A DNA stretch of 34,544 bases, taken from NCBI GenBank assembly GCA_001421095.1, contig LIIK01000026.1, positions 1 to 34,544 of the forward strand. The letters run 5' to 3'. The stretch is from Candidatus [Bacteroides] periocalifornicus. Lineage in GTDB: Bacteria; Bacteroidota; Bacteroidia; Bacteroidales; CAJPTX01. The position numbers and the translations under genes were made by a program. Positions 21,869 through 31,356 of the stretch are shown piece by piece (position 1 is the stretch's first letter; every line of letters begins with the position of its first letter). The notes below the pieces were generated by a model. The model ran no database searches. It was not told where the DNA came from and saw nothing but the letters and a program-made list of their open reading frames with translations.

Positions 21869-24800
21869 ATGGTTAGATTGCTACAATCCATTGTATCACA
21901 CAGGATTCAGTGCCTGCTTGGTGCGCTGGTTCTGGTTGCACTGCTGGGTTCTTTCACCCTTGCGCTCTGGGGCTGCAAGGATGAAACCAAGAACTACGAG
22001 GCCGAGATAGTGAATATCCATTTCGCAACTCGCATGGGTGGCGACACGGTGGTGCTGGTGAGCGATACCATTCGGCCGGCTACCACGCAGCTCGACGTGA
22101 CGGTGGGCTACCAGGCCGATGTGCGCCATTTGATACCGGTATTCACGCTGTCGGACAGGGCGCGGGCCGACTGCAGGAGCGGGCAGGCGTATGATTTCAG
22201 CCAGCCGTTTGCCATTACGGTAACCTCGGAGGATGGCCATAACGTGCGTTCCTACGTTTTCAGAGTCAATGCTTTAGATCCACCGCCACTCCCTCCCGTT
22301 CCGCAGGATACGGTGAACAGCGAGGCGCAGTTGCTGAATCTTCGGCTCAAGGAGCTGGAGGTGGAGTGGGAGCAGCGGGGGGCTCGCTACAGCACCGAGG
22401 TGGCCGATAAGGTGGATCTTACCAGCCTTACGCCGCTCTTTGAGCTCTCCAAGGGGGCCAAGGCAGACTATGAGAGCGGAACGCCGTATGATTTTACCGA
22501 CCCGCTCATCATTCGGGTGACGGCAGAGGATGGGCTTTCGGCCTCCACCTACCGTATCTCGGTGCGGCATAAGCCCAAAGAGCTTAGCCCCAATGCCGAG
22601 ATCACCTTCTTCCGCTTTGTGGAAACGGAGCTGAAGGCTGTATTTGAGGGATCTACTATAATCTGCCCAGTGGAGGCCACCCGGGATCTCAAGAAGCTCA
22701 CCCCCGTGTACAGGCTCTCCAAGGGGGCGACGTGCGACCTAGAGCAGGCCGAAACGGGCGATTTCACCAAGCCGAGGAAGGTGGTGGTAGTATCGGAAGA
22801 TGGCAGCGCGAGGAGCATCTACACCGTGGTGGTGGAGCGCAAGTACCGCAGCGAGCCTAGGCTGGAGAAGGTGAGCCTGGAGGGGATAGAGCGCGAGCCG
22901 CTGGAGGATGGGGGTATAAGGCGATTCATAGTGCCTAAGGGGACTGCTGTGGATGCCCTGATACCCAAGGTGAAGCTGGGGCTTGGTAGCACCTGCAACT
23001 GGCGCGAAGGGGAGCTGCGCGATTTCACCGAGCCGCAGCGACTGGTGGTAACCTCTGAGGATGGCGACCACCAACGGGTGTACAGCGTGGAGGTGGTGGT
23101 GGGCGATATGGGTGTGCCCAAGAAGAGGGGTACACTCACCTCATTCGGCTTCAAGGACGTGCAATGCGAGACCGTGATAGAGGCGGGCAACGTCTACTGC
23201 TACGTGCCGCCAGATACGGATCTTAAGACCCTGATCCCTACATTCACCATCAAGGAGAATCCTATGGACCAAAAGCTGGGCTATAGTACTGGCGAACTCT
23301 GGCATAAGCTCAATGGTAAGGACCAGCAGATAAAGAATGGGGAAACGGTGGTGGATTTCAGCGAGCCCCATGGGGTGCAGGTGTGGCGGAAATACTGGGG
23401 AATTCCAGCCGTTGCTGATGTGGGCTACTACATGGTAACGGTGCGGCCCAAGCAGGATGCCGATGGCAGGGCGGAGCTCAAGAATCTCACCTTCTCTGGG
23501 GTGGACGAAAAGCCGGTGCTGCGCGGGCTAACCTACTCGCTCAATGTGGCCCCTAGTGTAGACCGAACGAAGATGGTGCCAACCTTCCAGCTCTCTGATG
23601 GCGCTACCGCGAACATAGAGCCCGGCAAGGTGTACGATCTCTCCAAGCCTCTTACGGTGCAGGTTACCTCTCGCCGAGGTACGGTGCAGAATCGCTACAT
23701 CATACAGGTGTCTGCCCAGGCGAATAACCAGGCGGAGGTCGTTTCGTTCCGATTCCGAGAGATAGCAGCAGTGCCAGTGATACGGGGTACTAGCATCTCC
23801 TGCTTCGCGGGCAGCGGTGTTGATCTTTCGGCACTCACACCAGAGTTCACCCTATCGCGAGGGGCTACGGGTTCGCTAGAGAGCGGTGTTCCGCTGAGCT
23901 TTGCTACGCCAGTACGGATGAAGGTTACCAGCGAGGATCGTACCATTACCCGGATCTACACTATTCGGGTAGAGCAACGGTTGAACTACGAGGCAGAACT
24001 GCTCTCATTCCGATTCCGCGAGCTGGAGGATGCCTGCACTATAGATGGTTCTACGGTCCGCTTTACCATACCCCAGGGGGGGCCGCTGCCCACGGCGCTT
24101 ACGCCTGTGTACACGCTATCGGCTGGTGCCACCTGCGATCTTCCTATGGGTCAGCCTGTCGATTTCACCAATCCCGTAAAGGTGAGGGTAACCAGCGAGG
24201 ATAAAGCGACTACCAAGGTCTACACCGTGATTCGTGAGGTGCCGGGGTTGGTGTACGATTTCGAGAGTTGGGATCGGGTGGGTAGCGGCTCTACCGCCTA
24301 TGAGAATCCGCGCGGTGGCTGGACGAGCAGCAATGTGGGGATGGCGGTCTCTAAGGAGATAACAAACCGGCCGGCTGAATTCCCTGTGGTGACCAAGACT
24401 ACCGATGCCCATAGCGGCTCTTACGCTGCAGAGATAAAGACGGTGGAGCTGGGGGGGATAAGCGGGATCTCCATAGCGGCAGGCGCGCTATTCCTCGGGA
24501 CGTTCGATGGGAGCGTGGTGATGAACAATCCGCTGGCGGCGCCCCGCTTTGGCATTCCGTGGAGTGGTGCGAGGCCTGTGCTGCTCAAGGGTTGGTATAA
24601 GTACAAGCCCGGGAAAAAGCTGGTGAACAAGAAGGGCAACACGGTGGACGGTACCGATGAGCTCTCGGTATGGGCAGTGCTCTACAGCGGCGCGCAGATG
24701 AATGCCCGTGAGCTAGACGAACCGCAGAACGAGGGGCGAATCATTGCCAAGGCGGTATTGACCCCCTCGGTGCCGCGGGGAGACTACACGGAATTCTCGG

Positions 24801-24967
24801 TCCCGTTCGTCTACAAGCGAGACCTGAAGCCCGGCGAGAAGCTGCAATTCAGCATCATACTGAGCTCTAGCGCCCGGGGCGGTAAGATTGTGAACGGGGA
24901 GGCGGAGTACATAGGCGCGGTGGGTAGCGTGCTTACGGTGGATGACCTGGAGATTACGCTACGCTAG
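21869..24967 (+). CDS. Multi-repeat lipoprotein with C-terminal PCMD domain
   Basis: From ATG 21869 the product is 1,032 residues. A longer frame opens at GTG 21791 but puts 26 unrelated residues before the signal peptide. The signal ends in a lipobox (LALWGC, Cys36), so it is predicted to be a surface or envelope lipoprotein. Eight tandem beta-sandwich repeats of about 80-105 residues (~40-793) each open with an EAEL-x(3)-FRF-like strand, contain LTPxFxLSxGA and close with VTSEDG...YTVxV; this resembles DUF5018-type Ig-like modules. Residues ~795-1032 (YDFESWD..., then LLKGWYKYKPG, FSIILSSS and VDDLEITL) match PCMD, a putative carbohydrate-metabolism beta-jellyroll of Bacteroidota. Unit 5 is atypical, with VWRKYWGIP in place of the SEDG motif. 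A glycan- or surface-binding role is likely but unproven. Confidence 0.88.
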   Translation: MVRLLQSIVSHRIQCLLGALVLVALLGSFTLALWGCKDETKNYEAEIVNIHFATRMGGDTVVLVSDTIRPATTQLDVTVGYQADVRHLIPVFTLSDRARADCRSGQAYDFSQPFAITVTSEDGHNVRSYVFRVNALDPPPLPPVPQDTVNSEAQLLNLRLKELEVEWEQRGARYSTEVADKVDLTSLTPLFELSKGAKADYESGTPYDFTDPLIIRVTAEDGLSASTYRISVRHKPKELSPNAEITFFRFVETELKAVFEGSTIICPVEATRDLKKLTPVYRLSKGATCDLEQAETGDFTKPRKVVVVSEDGSARSIYTVVVERKYRSEPRLEKVSLEGIEREPLEDGGIRRFIVPKGTAVDALIPKVKLGLGSTCNWREGELRDFTEPQRLVVTSEDGDHQRVYSVEVVVGDMGVPKKRGTLTSFGFKDVQCETVIEAGNVYCYVPPDTDLKTLIPTFTIKENPMDQKLGYSTGELWHKLNGKDQQIKNGETVVDFSEPHGVQVWRKYWGIPAVADVGYYMVTVRPKQDADGRAELKNLTFSGVDEKPVLRGLTYSLNVAPSVDRTKMVPTFQLSDGATANIEPGKVYDLSKPLTVQVTSRRGTVQNRYIIQVSAQANNQAEVVSFRFREIAAVPVIRGTSISCFAGSGVDLSALTPEFTLSRGATGSLESGVPLSFATPVRMKVTSEDRTITRIYTIRVEQRLNYEAELLSFRFRELEDACTIDGSTVRFTIPQGGPLPTALTPVYTLSAGATCDLPMGQPVDFTNPVKVRVTSEDKATTKVYTVIREVPGLVYDFESWDRVGSGSTAYENPRGGWTSSNVGMAVSKEITNRPAEFPVVTKTTDAHSGSYAAEIKTVELGGISGISIAAGALFLGTFDGSVVMNNPLAAPRFGIPWSGARPVLLKGWYKYKPGKKLVNKKGNTVDGTDELSVWAVLYSGAQMNARELDEPQNEGRIIAKAVLTPSVPRGDYTEFSVPFVYKRDLKPGEKLQFSIILSSSARGGKIVNGEAEYIGAVGSVLTVDDLEITLR

Positions 24968-25087
24968 CAGGTTAGAGCGAGCGCGGGGGAATGGATAGCT
25001 GCATCAGCGCAATGTTCTTGTTTGTTGCCCGTTCTACTTCGGGGGAGATAATACCGCGGTAAATTTTCCCTTTTCGCACCTTTTTCC

Positions 25088-25096
25088 TATATTCGC
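25088..25096 (+). promoter_or_regulatory. Possible -7 box of porW
   Basis: TATATTCGC, 21 bp before the GTG start at 25117, resembles TAnnTTTG and the box seen at 10785. No TTG is found at the expected distance; a TTTTC lies near 25064. Confidence 0.35.
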
Positions 25097-25116
25097 GATT
25101 CAAATAGGCATATTGC

Positions 25117-27792
25117 GTGAAGAGAAGCTGGCTACACTATCTGCTGCCTGCGGGAGTACTCCTGGGACTGGCGGTTTCATTGCTAGGGTGCAGTACGCAG
25201 AAGAATACTGCCTGGCGGCGATTCTACCATAGGTGGACGGCCTACTTCAACTATTACTTCAATGCGCAGGATGCCTACCACCAGGCCGAGCGCAATGCCG
25301 ACGAGCAGCTGCGGTATGACTACACCAGGCCGTTGCCCCTATGCCTGGCCGGGCTGCCAGAGGCCGCGCTGGAGGTGGGCGGCGGAATGGACAGGGCGAT
25401 AGATAAGTGCGCCACGCTAATCCGTTTCCACTCCATAACCGCAAAGCCACAGAGGCCTAAGGGCGGTTTGGATAGGGAGGAGCGGGCGTTCTACGCGCAG
25501 AGCGAGTACAACCCCTATGCGCGCAAGGGATGGCTGCTTATAGGGAAGGCGCGGCTCTGGAGTGGCGATTACCAGCTGGCGCAGCAGGCGCTAGAGTTCT
25601 CCATGAGGCAGTTTGCCGGGCTACCCGAGGGCTGGGAGGCCGAGCTCTGGATGGCGCGGCTGAGCGCGCTGCAGGGCGACACGGCGAGTGCTCGTATCCG
25701 TTTGGCTGCCCTGGCGGCTTCGCCCTCGCGGCCTAAGGGGAAGCTCTACAGCTATAATCTAGAGGCTATATGGGCCGACATGCTGGCTGCGCAGGGGCAG
25801 TGGGCGGAGGCTATACCCCATGCAGAGAAAGCCTTGGGCGTGGCTCGGCGTGGTATAGTGCGGAATCGCTGCCGGTTTGCCTTGGCCCAACTCTACGAGC
25901 TGGACGGGAATCCACAGCGGGCTTCTGCGCTTTTCAAGCAGGTGGCGAGCAGCGCGAATTCCTACGAGATGAGCTTTAACGCAAGGGTTCGCTACTTAGC
26001 CCTTGCGGCTCGTGCGCAGAACCGCGGTATGGAGCGCACCTTGAGAAAATTGGCGGCTGACCAGAAGAACGAGGAGTATCTCGACCAGATCTACTACGCC
26101 CTAGCGAGGATAGTGATGGATAAAGGGGATACGGCCGAGGCGGTGGAACTCTTCAAGGAGTCGGGATTACGCAGCGTATCCAATGCTCGCCAGAAGGGGG
26201 TGTCATACCTCGCGGTGGGCGAGTACTACTACGGGAAGGGGCAGTATGTAGAGGCGCAAGCGTTCTATGATAGCGCGCTCACGGCTCTCCCCGAGGAGTA
26301 CCCGGGGTATGACGCGCTGGCTGAGCGGAAAGCGGGGCTCACCAAGCTTGCCAATGCTCTGCGAACGGTGGAGCATGAGGATAGCCTGCAGCGTGTGGCC
26401 CAAATGCCCGAGGCGGAACGGAGTAGGCTGATCCAAGGATTGATAGCCAAGGTGCAGGAGCAGGAACGCCAAGCCAAGCTACAGGAGGAACAAGAGGCGA
26501 GAGACCGCCAATTCGCCATGGAGAATCAGTACCGCAATCCCACCACCCAGAGTTCTTTGCAGCAGTCGGGGGGCACGTGGTATTTCTACAATCAGAGCAC
26601 GCTGGGCTTTGGCCGTACCGATTTTAAACTCCGGTGGGGTGAGCGTAAGCTTGAGGATAACTGGCGTCGGAAAAACAAGGCAACCCAGCTGGGGGCAGCT
26701 ACCGATGAGGGGGGGAATGCCGATAGCGTACAAGCGGGGCCAAAGCTCTCCAACAAGGATGCAGCCTACTATCTGCGCGATTTACCGCTTACCGATTCTG
26801 CCCGCAAGGCCTCTAACGCCCGGGTAATGGCTGCGCTGCGTGAGGCTGGCGATGCCTATAGCGCAGAGGTGCATGATACGCGGAAGGCGGTGCAGAGCTA
26901 CTGGGGAATAGGCGAACGGTATCCAAAAACTGAGGAGGCTGCCGAAGGTTACTACTTGGCCTACCGCACGGCGCAGCAGGCGCAGTTGCCCGATCTGGAA
27001 ATGCAAAGCCGAGAACGGCTGCTGCGTGGCTACCCGCAGAGCCCTTATGCTCGCATGGTGGGCGACCCTACCTACACGCAGCAGCTGCTAGAACGCCAGA
27101 AAGATGCCGAGGCAAAGTACCAGCAGGCTCTGGAACTCTACCAGAAGGGGGATCGCACGGGGGCTGGCCTCGTGGCGCATGAGGCTCTGGGGCAGGAAGG
27201 GGCGGGGGGCTATGCGCCCAATTTTGCGCTGCTTGAGGCTCTGTGCACTGGTAGTGAACCTGGGGGGCGGGCTATGATCCAGGCTCTTAGGAAGGTGATG
27301 GCGGATTACCCTGAGAGCGAGCAGGCTACATACGCAGGAGAGGTGATTCGCACCGTGGAGCGGCGCACGCTAACTGGGGTAGATTTTGCCGAGGAGCTAG
27401 AGCTGGCAAGTACCGAGGCGGGCGATTCTGTACCTACAGAGGGCTTTGCGGCTAGTGATGGCGAGTATTGGGTGGCGCTCATGGTGCCAGCAAAGGCAAA
27501 CCTCACGGATTTGGTGTTCAAAACCTTAGGGTTTACTGTGGATTACAATGTGGATCTCAACCTAGAGGTGACTTCTGAGACCTATAACGAGGCCATGGCG
27601 GTGGTGCTGGTGAAAACCTTTGCGGATCGTGCGGCAGCTGTAGCCTTCGTCGGTGCACTTAAAGATAAATCGCTATATGAGGGTACGCAGCCAGTGCCCG
27701 TGGTAATAAGCCCTGAGAACTACGAGAAGATGAAGAAGGAGGGGAATTTTATGGGATATCGCGAGTTCTACAGGCAGACATATGGCGAGTAA
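25117..27792 (+). CDS. porW: PorW/SprE-type TPR lipoprotein of the type IX secretion system
   Basis: An 891-residue lipoprotein (signal MKRSWLHYLLPAGVLLGLAV, lipobox LLGC with Cys25). The segment just after the Cys (STQKNTAWRRFYHRWTAYFN, then YYFNAQDAY) is the hallmark of SprE/PorW, required for T9SS secretion and, in gliding species, motility. A long array of TPR-like helices follows (~100-420), then a charged coiled-coil-like stretch rich in Glu, Gln and Arg (~425-480), a low-complexity linker, a second TPR region (~570-760) and a C-terminal alpha/beta part ending ISPENYEKMKKEGNFMGYREFYRQTY, as in SprE. GTG 25117 is the start because an in-frame TAG lies at 25105-25107. porX follows after 131 bp. 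In P. gingivalis PorW is linked to the PorN part of the secretion ring. Confidence 0.85.
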   Translation: MKRSWLHYLLPAGVLLGLAVSLLGCSTQKNTAWRRFYHRWTAYFNYYFNAQDAYHQAERNADEQLRYDYTRPLPLCLAGLPEAALEVGGGMDRAIDKCATLIRFHSITAKPQRPKGGLDREERAFYAQSEYNPYARKGWLLIGKARLWSGDYQLAQQALEFSMRQFAGLPEGWEAELWMARLSALQGDTASARIRLAALAASPSRPKGKLYSYNLEAIWADMLAAQGQWAEAIPHAEKALGVARRGIVRNRCRFALAQLYELDGNPQRASALFKQVASSANSYEMSFNARVRYLALAARAQNRGMERTLRKLAADQKNEEYLDQIYYALARIVMDKGDTAEAVELFKESGLRSVSNARQKGVSYLAVGEYYYGKGQYVEAQAFYDSALTALPEEYPGYDALAERKAGLTKLANALRTVEHEDSLQRVAQMPEAERSRLIQGLIAKVQEQERQAKLQEEQEARDRQFAMENQYRNPTTQSSLQQSGGTWYFYNQSTLGFGRTDFKLRWGERKLEDNWRRKNKATQLGAATDEGGNADSVQAGPKLSNKDAAYYLRDLPLTDSARKASNARVMAALREAGDAYSAEVHDTRKAVQSYWGIGERYPKTEEAAEGYYLAYRTAQQAQLPDLEMQSRERLLRGYPQSPYARMVGDPTYTQQLLERQKDAEAKYQQALELYQKGDRTGAGLVAHEALGQEGAGGYAPNFALLEALCTGSEPGGRAMIQALRKVMADYPESEQATYAGEVIRTVERRTLTGVDFAEELELASTEAGDSVPTEGFAASDGEYWVALMVPAKANLTDLVFKTLGFTVDYNVDLNLEVTSETYNEAMAVVLVKTFADRAAAVAFVGALKDKSLYEGTQPVPVVISPENYEKMKKEGNFMGYREFYRQTYGE

Positions 27793-27923
27793 AGCGTGCA
27801 GATTGCAATTTCAGAATACTAAAACAATTCAGATTTATCAGTTCGTTCATTAGCAGAGTATCCTATCGGTTCATTTCTACCTGTTTCTATTTACAAATCA
27901 ATTCAATAGGAAAATCATAAGCT

Positions 27924-29477
27924 ATGAGCGATATACGGATTCTTTGGGTAGACGACGAGATAGATGTGCTGAAGCCGCACATCCTTTTTCTAGAGAAGCG
28001 GGGCTATACGGTGGCCACGGCAACGAATGCAGACGATGCGCTGGATATGCTCGAGGGGGGCGGTTTCCACCTGACGTTCCTGGATGAGAATATGCCAGGG
28101 CTAAGCGGTCTGGATGCGTTAGGGCACATCAAAAAGCTCGCGCCGAACATGCCGGTGGTGATGGTGACCAAGAGCGAGGAGGAGGACATAATGGATAGGG
28201 CCGTGGGGGCTAAGATTGCCGATTACCTGATAAAGCCCGTGAACCCTAACCAGATTCTGCTGTCGATTAAGAAAAATCTGCACGAGAAAGAGCTTGTATC
28301 TGCGGGCACTACCAGTGCTTACCAAAGTGATTTTGCCGCAATATCGGCTAAGGTAGACCAGGCCCAGACGGCAGATGATTGGGCGAATGTCTACAGGCAG
28401 CTCTCGGAGTGGCGGCTAAGCCTTATGGATATCGACGCGCCCGATATGCTGGAGATGCACTCCATGCAGCAGCAGTCGGCCAATGCAGCCTTCGCCAAGT
28501 TCATCCGTCGGAACTACGAGGGCTGGTTTCGAGGTGAGGGGCAAAAACCCCTGCAGTCGCCCAACCTGCTGCGAGAGCGCGTATTTCCCCTACTGGATGC
28601 TGGCGAACGGGTGCTGCTGATAGTGGTGGATAACATGCGGTATGACCAGTGGCGAATCATACGGGAGATGCTCGCCCCCTTCTACCGCGTTGAGAGCGAG
28701 GATCTCTACTACGCCATACTCCCCACGGTTACCCAGTACGCCCGAAACGCCATTTTCGCGGGGTTGATGCCCCTGGAAATCGAACAGCTCGAGTCTGATC
28801 TTTGGGTGGGCGAGGGCGATGAGGGCGCTATGAATGGCTTTGAGCATGAGCTGCTGCAGCGTAATATTCAGCGATGCGGACGGAGCTATAAGACCACATA
28901 CTACAAAGGGGCAAACCTGGAGGGGAATCCGCTGCTGGCTGGCGACTACAGCCAAATGCTGCGCGATGACCTAACGGTGGTGGTCTACAACTTTGTGGAT
29001 ATGCTCTCGCACGCCCGGAGCGATATGCGCATGGTGAAGCAGTTGGCTGTGGATGTGCATGGCTACCTCTCGCTTACGCAGAGCTGGTTTAAGCATTCTG
29101 ACCTCTTCGTATTGCTGCAACGATTGGTAGACCAGCCAATTAAGGTAGTAATCACCACAGACCACGGCTCTATACAGGTAAAGCGCCCCACGCGGGTAAT
29201 TGGCGATAGGGCTACAACCCCTAACCTCCGCTACAAGATGGGCAAGAACCTGAATTACCAAGAGCGCGATGTGTATGATACCACTCGCCCTGCGTCTCTC
29301 CACCTACCCCAGCTGAATGTGAGTTCCCGCTACATATTCGCCACGGGCGATTACTTTTTCGCCTATCCGAATAACTACAATCAGTTCGTGAATATGTACC
29401 GTGATTCATTTCAGCACGGCGGCGTGTCGTTGGAGGAAATGATTGTACCCGTGGTGACCATGAAGGGTATGCGGTGA
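27924..29477 (+). CDS. porX: PorX response regulator/PglZ-domain phosphodiesterase (T9SS regulator)
   Basis: A 517-residue cytosolic protein. The receiver domain (~1-120) has acidic residues D10-E12 (WVDDE), phosphoacceptor D54 (TFLDENMPG), T82 (MVTKS) and K104 (LIKPVNP), so it should be phosphorylatable. A helical linker leads to a C-terminal PglZ domain of the alkaline-phosphatase superfamily (~205-510). Its metal and active-site segments are LLIVVDNMRYDQW, LPTVTQYARNAIFAG (T270 in TQYARN, aligned by eye with the Thr nucleophile of characterised PorX), DMLSHARSDM and VITTDHGS. In P. gingivalis PorX works with the kinase PorY and sigma factor SigP to control T9SS genes. Neither partner is in this window. 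The stop overlaps the tsaE start (TGATG at 29475-29479). Confidence 0.95.
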   Translation: MSDIRILWVDDEIDVLKPHILFLEKRGYTVATATNADDALDMLEGGGFHLTFLDENMPGLSGLDALGHIKKLAPNMPVVMVTKSEEEDIMDRAVGAKIADYLIKPVNPNQILLSIKKNLHEKELVSAGTTSAYQSDFAAISAKVDQAQTADDWANVYRQLSEWRLSLMDIDAPDMLEMHSMQQQSANAAFAKFIRRNYEGWFRGEGQKPLQSPNLLRERVFPLLDAGERVLLIVVDNMRYDQWRIIREMLAPFYRVESEDLYYAILPTVTQYARNAIFAGLMPLEIEQLESDLWVGEGDEGAMNGFEHELLQRNIQRCGRSYKTTYYKGANLEGNPLLAGDYSQMLRDDLTVVVYNFVDMLSHARSDMRMVKQLAVDVHGYLSLTQSWFKHSDLFVLLQRLVDQPIKVVITTDHGSIQVKRPTRVIGDRATTPNLRYKMGKNLNYQERDVYDTTRPASLHLPQLNVSSRYIFATGDYFFAYPNNYNQFVNMYRDSFQHGGVSLEEMIVPVVTMKGMR

Positions 29478-29911
29478 TGGTGGGCGAGCAGGTGTATAAG
29501 GCCAGCTCGCTAGGAGAACTCCCAGCTGTGGCGAAGGCAATCTTAGAGGCGCTAGAGGATGAGTGGGTGGTGTGTTTCTGGGGAGGAATGGGGGTGGGTA
29601 AAACCACGCTGATAGCAGAGATATGCCGCCAGCTGGGGGTGGTGGGGGAGGTTGCAAGCCCCACATTCGCATTGATTAATGTGTACAATTGCCGCGGGGG
29701 TAGGGAGATCTACCACTTTGATTTCTACCGAATAGAGGCGGTGCAGGATGCGTGGAATATAGGGGCAGAGGAGTATCTTGGGCAGAATTTGGGCCTGTGC
29801 CTGGTGGAGTGGCCCGGGGTGGTGGAGGCTCTCTTGCCTGAGAGACGTATAGATGTGCACTGCAAGGAGATGGACGGAGGGGTAAGGGAATTTAGGATAG
29901 TAAGATCGTAA
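29477..29911 (+). CDS. tsaE: tRNA threonylcarbamoyladenosine biosynthesis ATPase TsaE
   Basis: A 144-residue P-loop ATPase that works with TsaB and TsaD in making t6A37 on tRNAs reading ANN codons. The Walker A is GGMGVGKTTL, then SPTFALINVY, the FDFYRIE motif and LCLVEWPGVVEALLPE, all typical. ATG 29477 overlaps the porX stop (TGATG), indicating translational coupling; GTG 29474 is the alternative start. The next gene starts 16 bp downstream. From memory, tsaE next to porX is common in Bacteroidota and does not by itself imply a T9SS role. Confidence 0.95.
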   Translation: MVGEQVYKASSLGELPAVAKAILEALEDEWVVCFWGGMGVGKTTLIAEICRQLGVVGEVASPTFALINVYNCRGGREIYHFDFYRIEAVQDAWNIGAEEYLGQNLGLCLVEWPGVVEALLPERRIDVHCKEMDGGVREFRIVRS

Positions 29912-29927
29912 AATTTGGGCACGGTAT

Positions 29928-31187
29928 ATGAAACTACTAGTTTTCGTCATACGTCAGATCTGCCGGTTTCTACTCGGGGCAACGTTCATTTTCTCTGGTT
30001 TTGTGAAGGGGGTTGATCCCATGGGTGGTGCCTACAAGCTGCAGGATTACTTTGCGGCCTTTGGGTTCGATTGGCTAAATACCCTGGCAGTACCGTTGGC
30101 CATAGCGCTAGCCGCAGCAGAACTGCTAATAGGGGTGCTGCTGGTGCTGGACGAATTGCGCCCTATAGCGGTGTGGGGCGTATTGGCCTTTATGGCGGTA
30201 TTTATCCCCTTAACGCTCTACTTGGCGATAGCTAACCCGGTGAGTGATTGCGGCTGTTTTGGCGATGCCGTGAAGCTCTCCAATTGGGCTACCTTCGGGA
30301 AAAACGTTGTGCTGCTTGGGGCTGCGGTAGTGCTGGTGCTGGGACGCTGGTGGAGGCATATCCATTGGTTTGCTCGCCACCGTTGGGTGCAGTACGCGGT
30401 GTGGGGCTTGCTGGTAGTGCTGGCGGTGTTGCCCGGATTGTACGCGTTACGGCATTTACCCCTTATCGATTTCCGTCCCTACCGAGTGGGGGCTAATATC
30501 TGGCAGAATATGCAGGCGCCTGCCGATGCCCCAAAGGATGAGTTCGCCACCACCTTTGTGTATGAGAAGGACGGTGTTCAGAAGAATTTCACCGAGGCCG
30601 ACTACCCTTGGGATGATAGCACGTGGCACTACGTAAGTAGCAATACCATTCTGGTGAAGAAGGGCTATGAACCTCCTATTCGTGAATTCTCGCTTACCGA
30701 TAGTGAGGGTGTAGATCAGGCACCCGCCTTTCTCCAGCGCACTGGTGATAAGATGCTGGTGGTAGCCCACATGCTGGAAAATCTGCAGGAGAAGGATCTG
30801 CAGGACATTAAGAATCTCGATGGGTGGGTGAGAACCACAGGGATAGAACTCGTATTCGCTACGGCATCGCTGCCAGAATCGCAAGGATTGCTACGGGCAA
30901 GAGGTATTGCAATGCCCATATATACAGGTGATGAGCGTGTGCTGAAGACGGTGATTCGCAGCAATCCCGGGGTGTTGCTAATGCACGATGGAGTGGTGAC
31001 TGGCAAGTGGCGGATGCGCGATCTGCCCGAGGCATCCTATTTTAAAGGCGACCTGCTTGCACGGCAGATTACAGAGTTGACCAGCGGGGCGGCCCTATTC
31101 TGGGCACGTTCGATACTGGTTGGGCTGGTGGCGCTGGGGCTATTCCTAACGTATGCAAGGCGCAGGGGTGAAGAGGGCAAAGCGTAG
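29928..31187 (+). CDS. BT_3928-type DoxX/MauE-like membrane protein with C-terminal thioredoxin-like region
   Basis: A 419-residue inner-membrane protein. The N-terminal half has about four to five helices of the DoxX/MauE type (RFLLGATFIFSGFVKGVDP, LAIALAAAELLIGVLLVL, WGVLAFMAVFIPLTLYLAIA, then VVLLGAAVVLVLG and WGLLVVLAVLPGLYAL), including the conserved SDCGCFGDAVKLS after the third helix, whose Cys pair may be redox-active. A soluble segment (~185-385) looks thioredoxin-fold-like (MLVVAHMLENL, IELVFATASLPE, VLLMHDGVVTGKW) but lacks a CxxC. A last helix lies at ~390-410. It follows tsaE by 16 bp, so porX-tsaE-this gene probably form one transcript ending at the terminator below. The exact role is unknown; a part in periplasmic redox is plausible. 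Confidence 0.85.
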   Translation: MKLLVFVIRQICRFLLGATFIFSGFVKGVDPMGGAYKLQDYFAAFGFDWLNTLAVPLAIALAAAELLIGVLLVLDELRPIAVWGVLAFMAVFIPLTLYLAIANPVSDCGCFGDAVKLSNWATFGKNVVLLGAAVVLVLGRWWRHIHWFARHRWVQYAVWGLLVVLAVLPGLYALRHLPLIDFRPYRVGANIWQNMQAPADAPKDEFATTFVYEKDGVQKNFTEADYPWDDSTWHYVSSNTILVKKGYEPPIREFSLTDSEGVDQAPAFLQRTGDKMLVVAHMLENLQEKDLQDIKNLDGWVRTTGIELVFATASLPESQGLLRARGIAMPIYTGDERVLKTVIRSNPGVLLMHDGVVTGKWRMRDLPEASYFKGDLLARQITELTSGAALFWARSILVGLVALGLFLTYARRRGEEGKA

Positions 31188-31208
31188 ATAAATTCAGGAA
31201 ACAAAAAG

Positions 31209-31241
31209 CTCTGGCAGGTAGACTAGCCAGAGTTTTTTTTT
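31209..31241 (+). terminator. Rho-independent terminator of the porX operon
   Basis: CTCTGGC (31209-31215) pairs with GCCAGAG (31226-31232) across a 10-nt loop, followed by nine T. AAAAAG upstream can extend pairing with the T-tract. Confidence 0.9.
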
Positions 31242-31356
31242 ACGTTATTAGGCAGATACGGGTACTCAGAGTTTTTCTACGGTTTTAGCTCAAGTTTTCG
31301 TAGGAAAGGAATCGTTGCGATATTATGGTGAACTACTAAAGTTAAAGGATGGCGGT

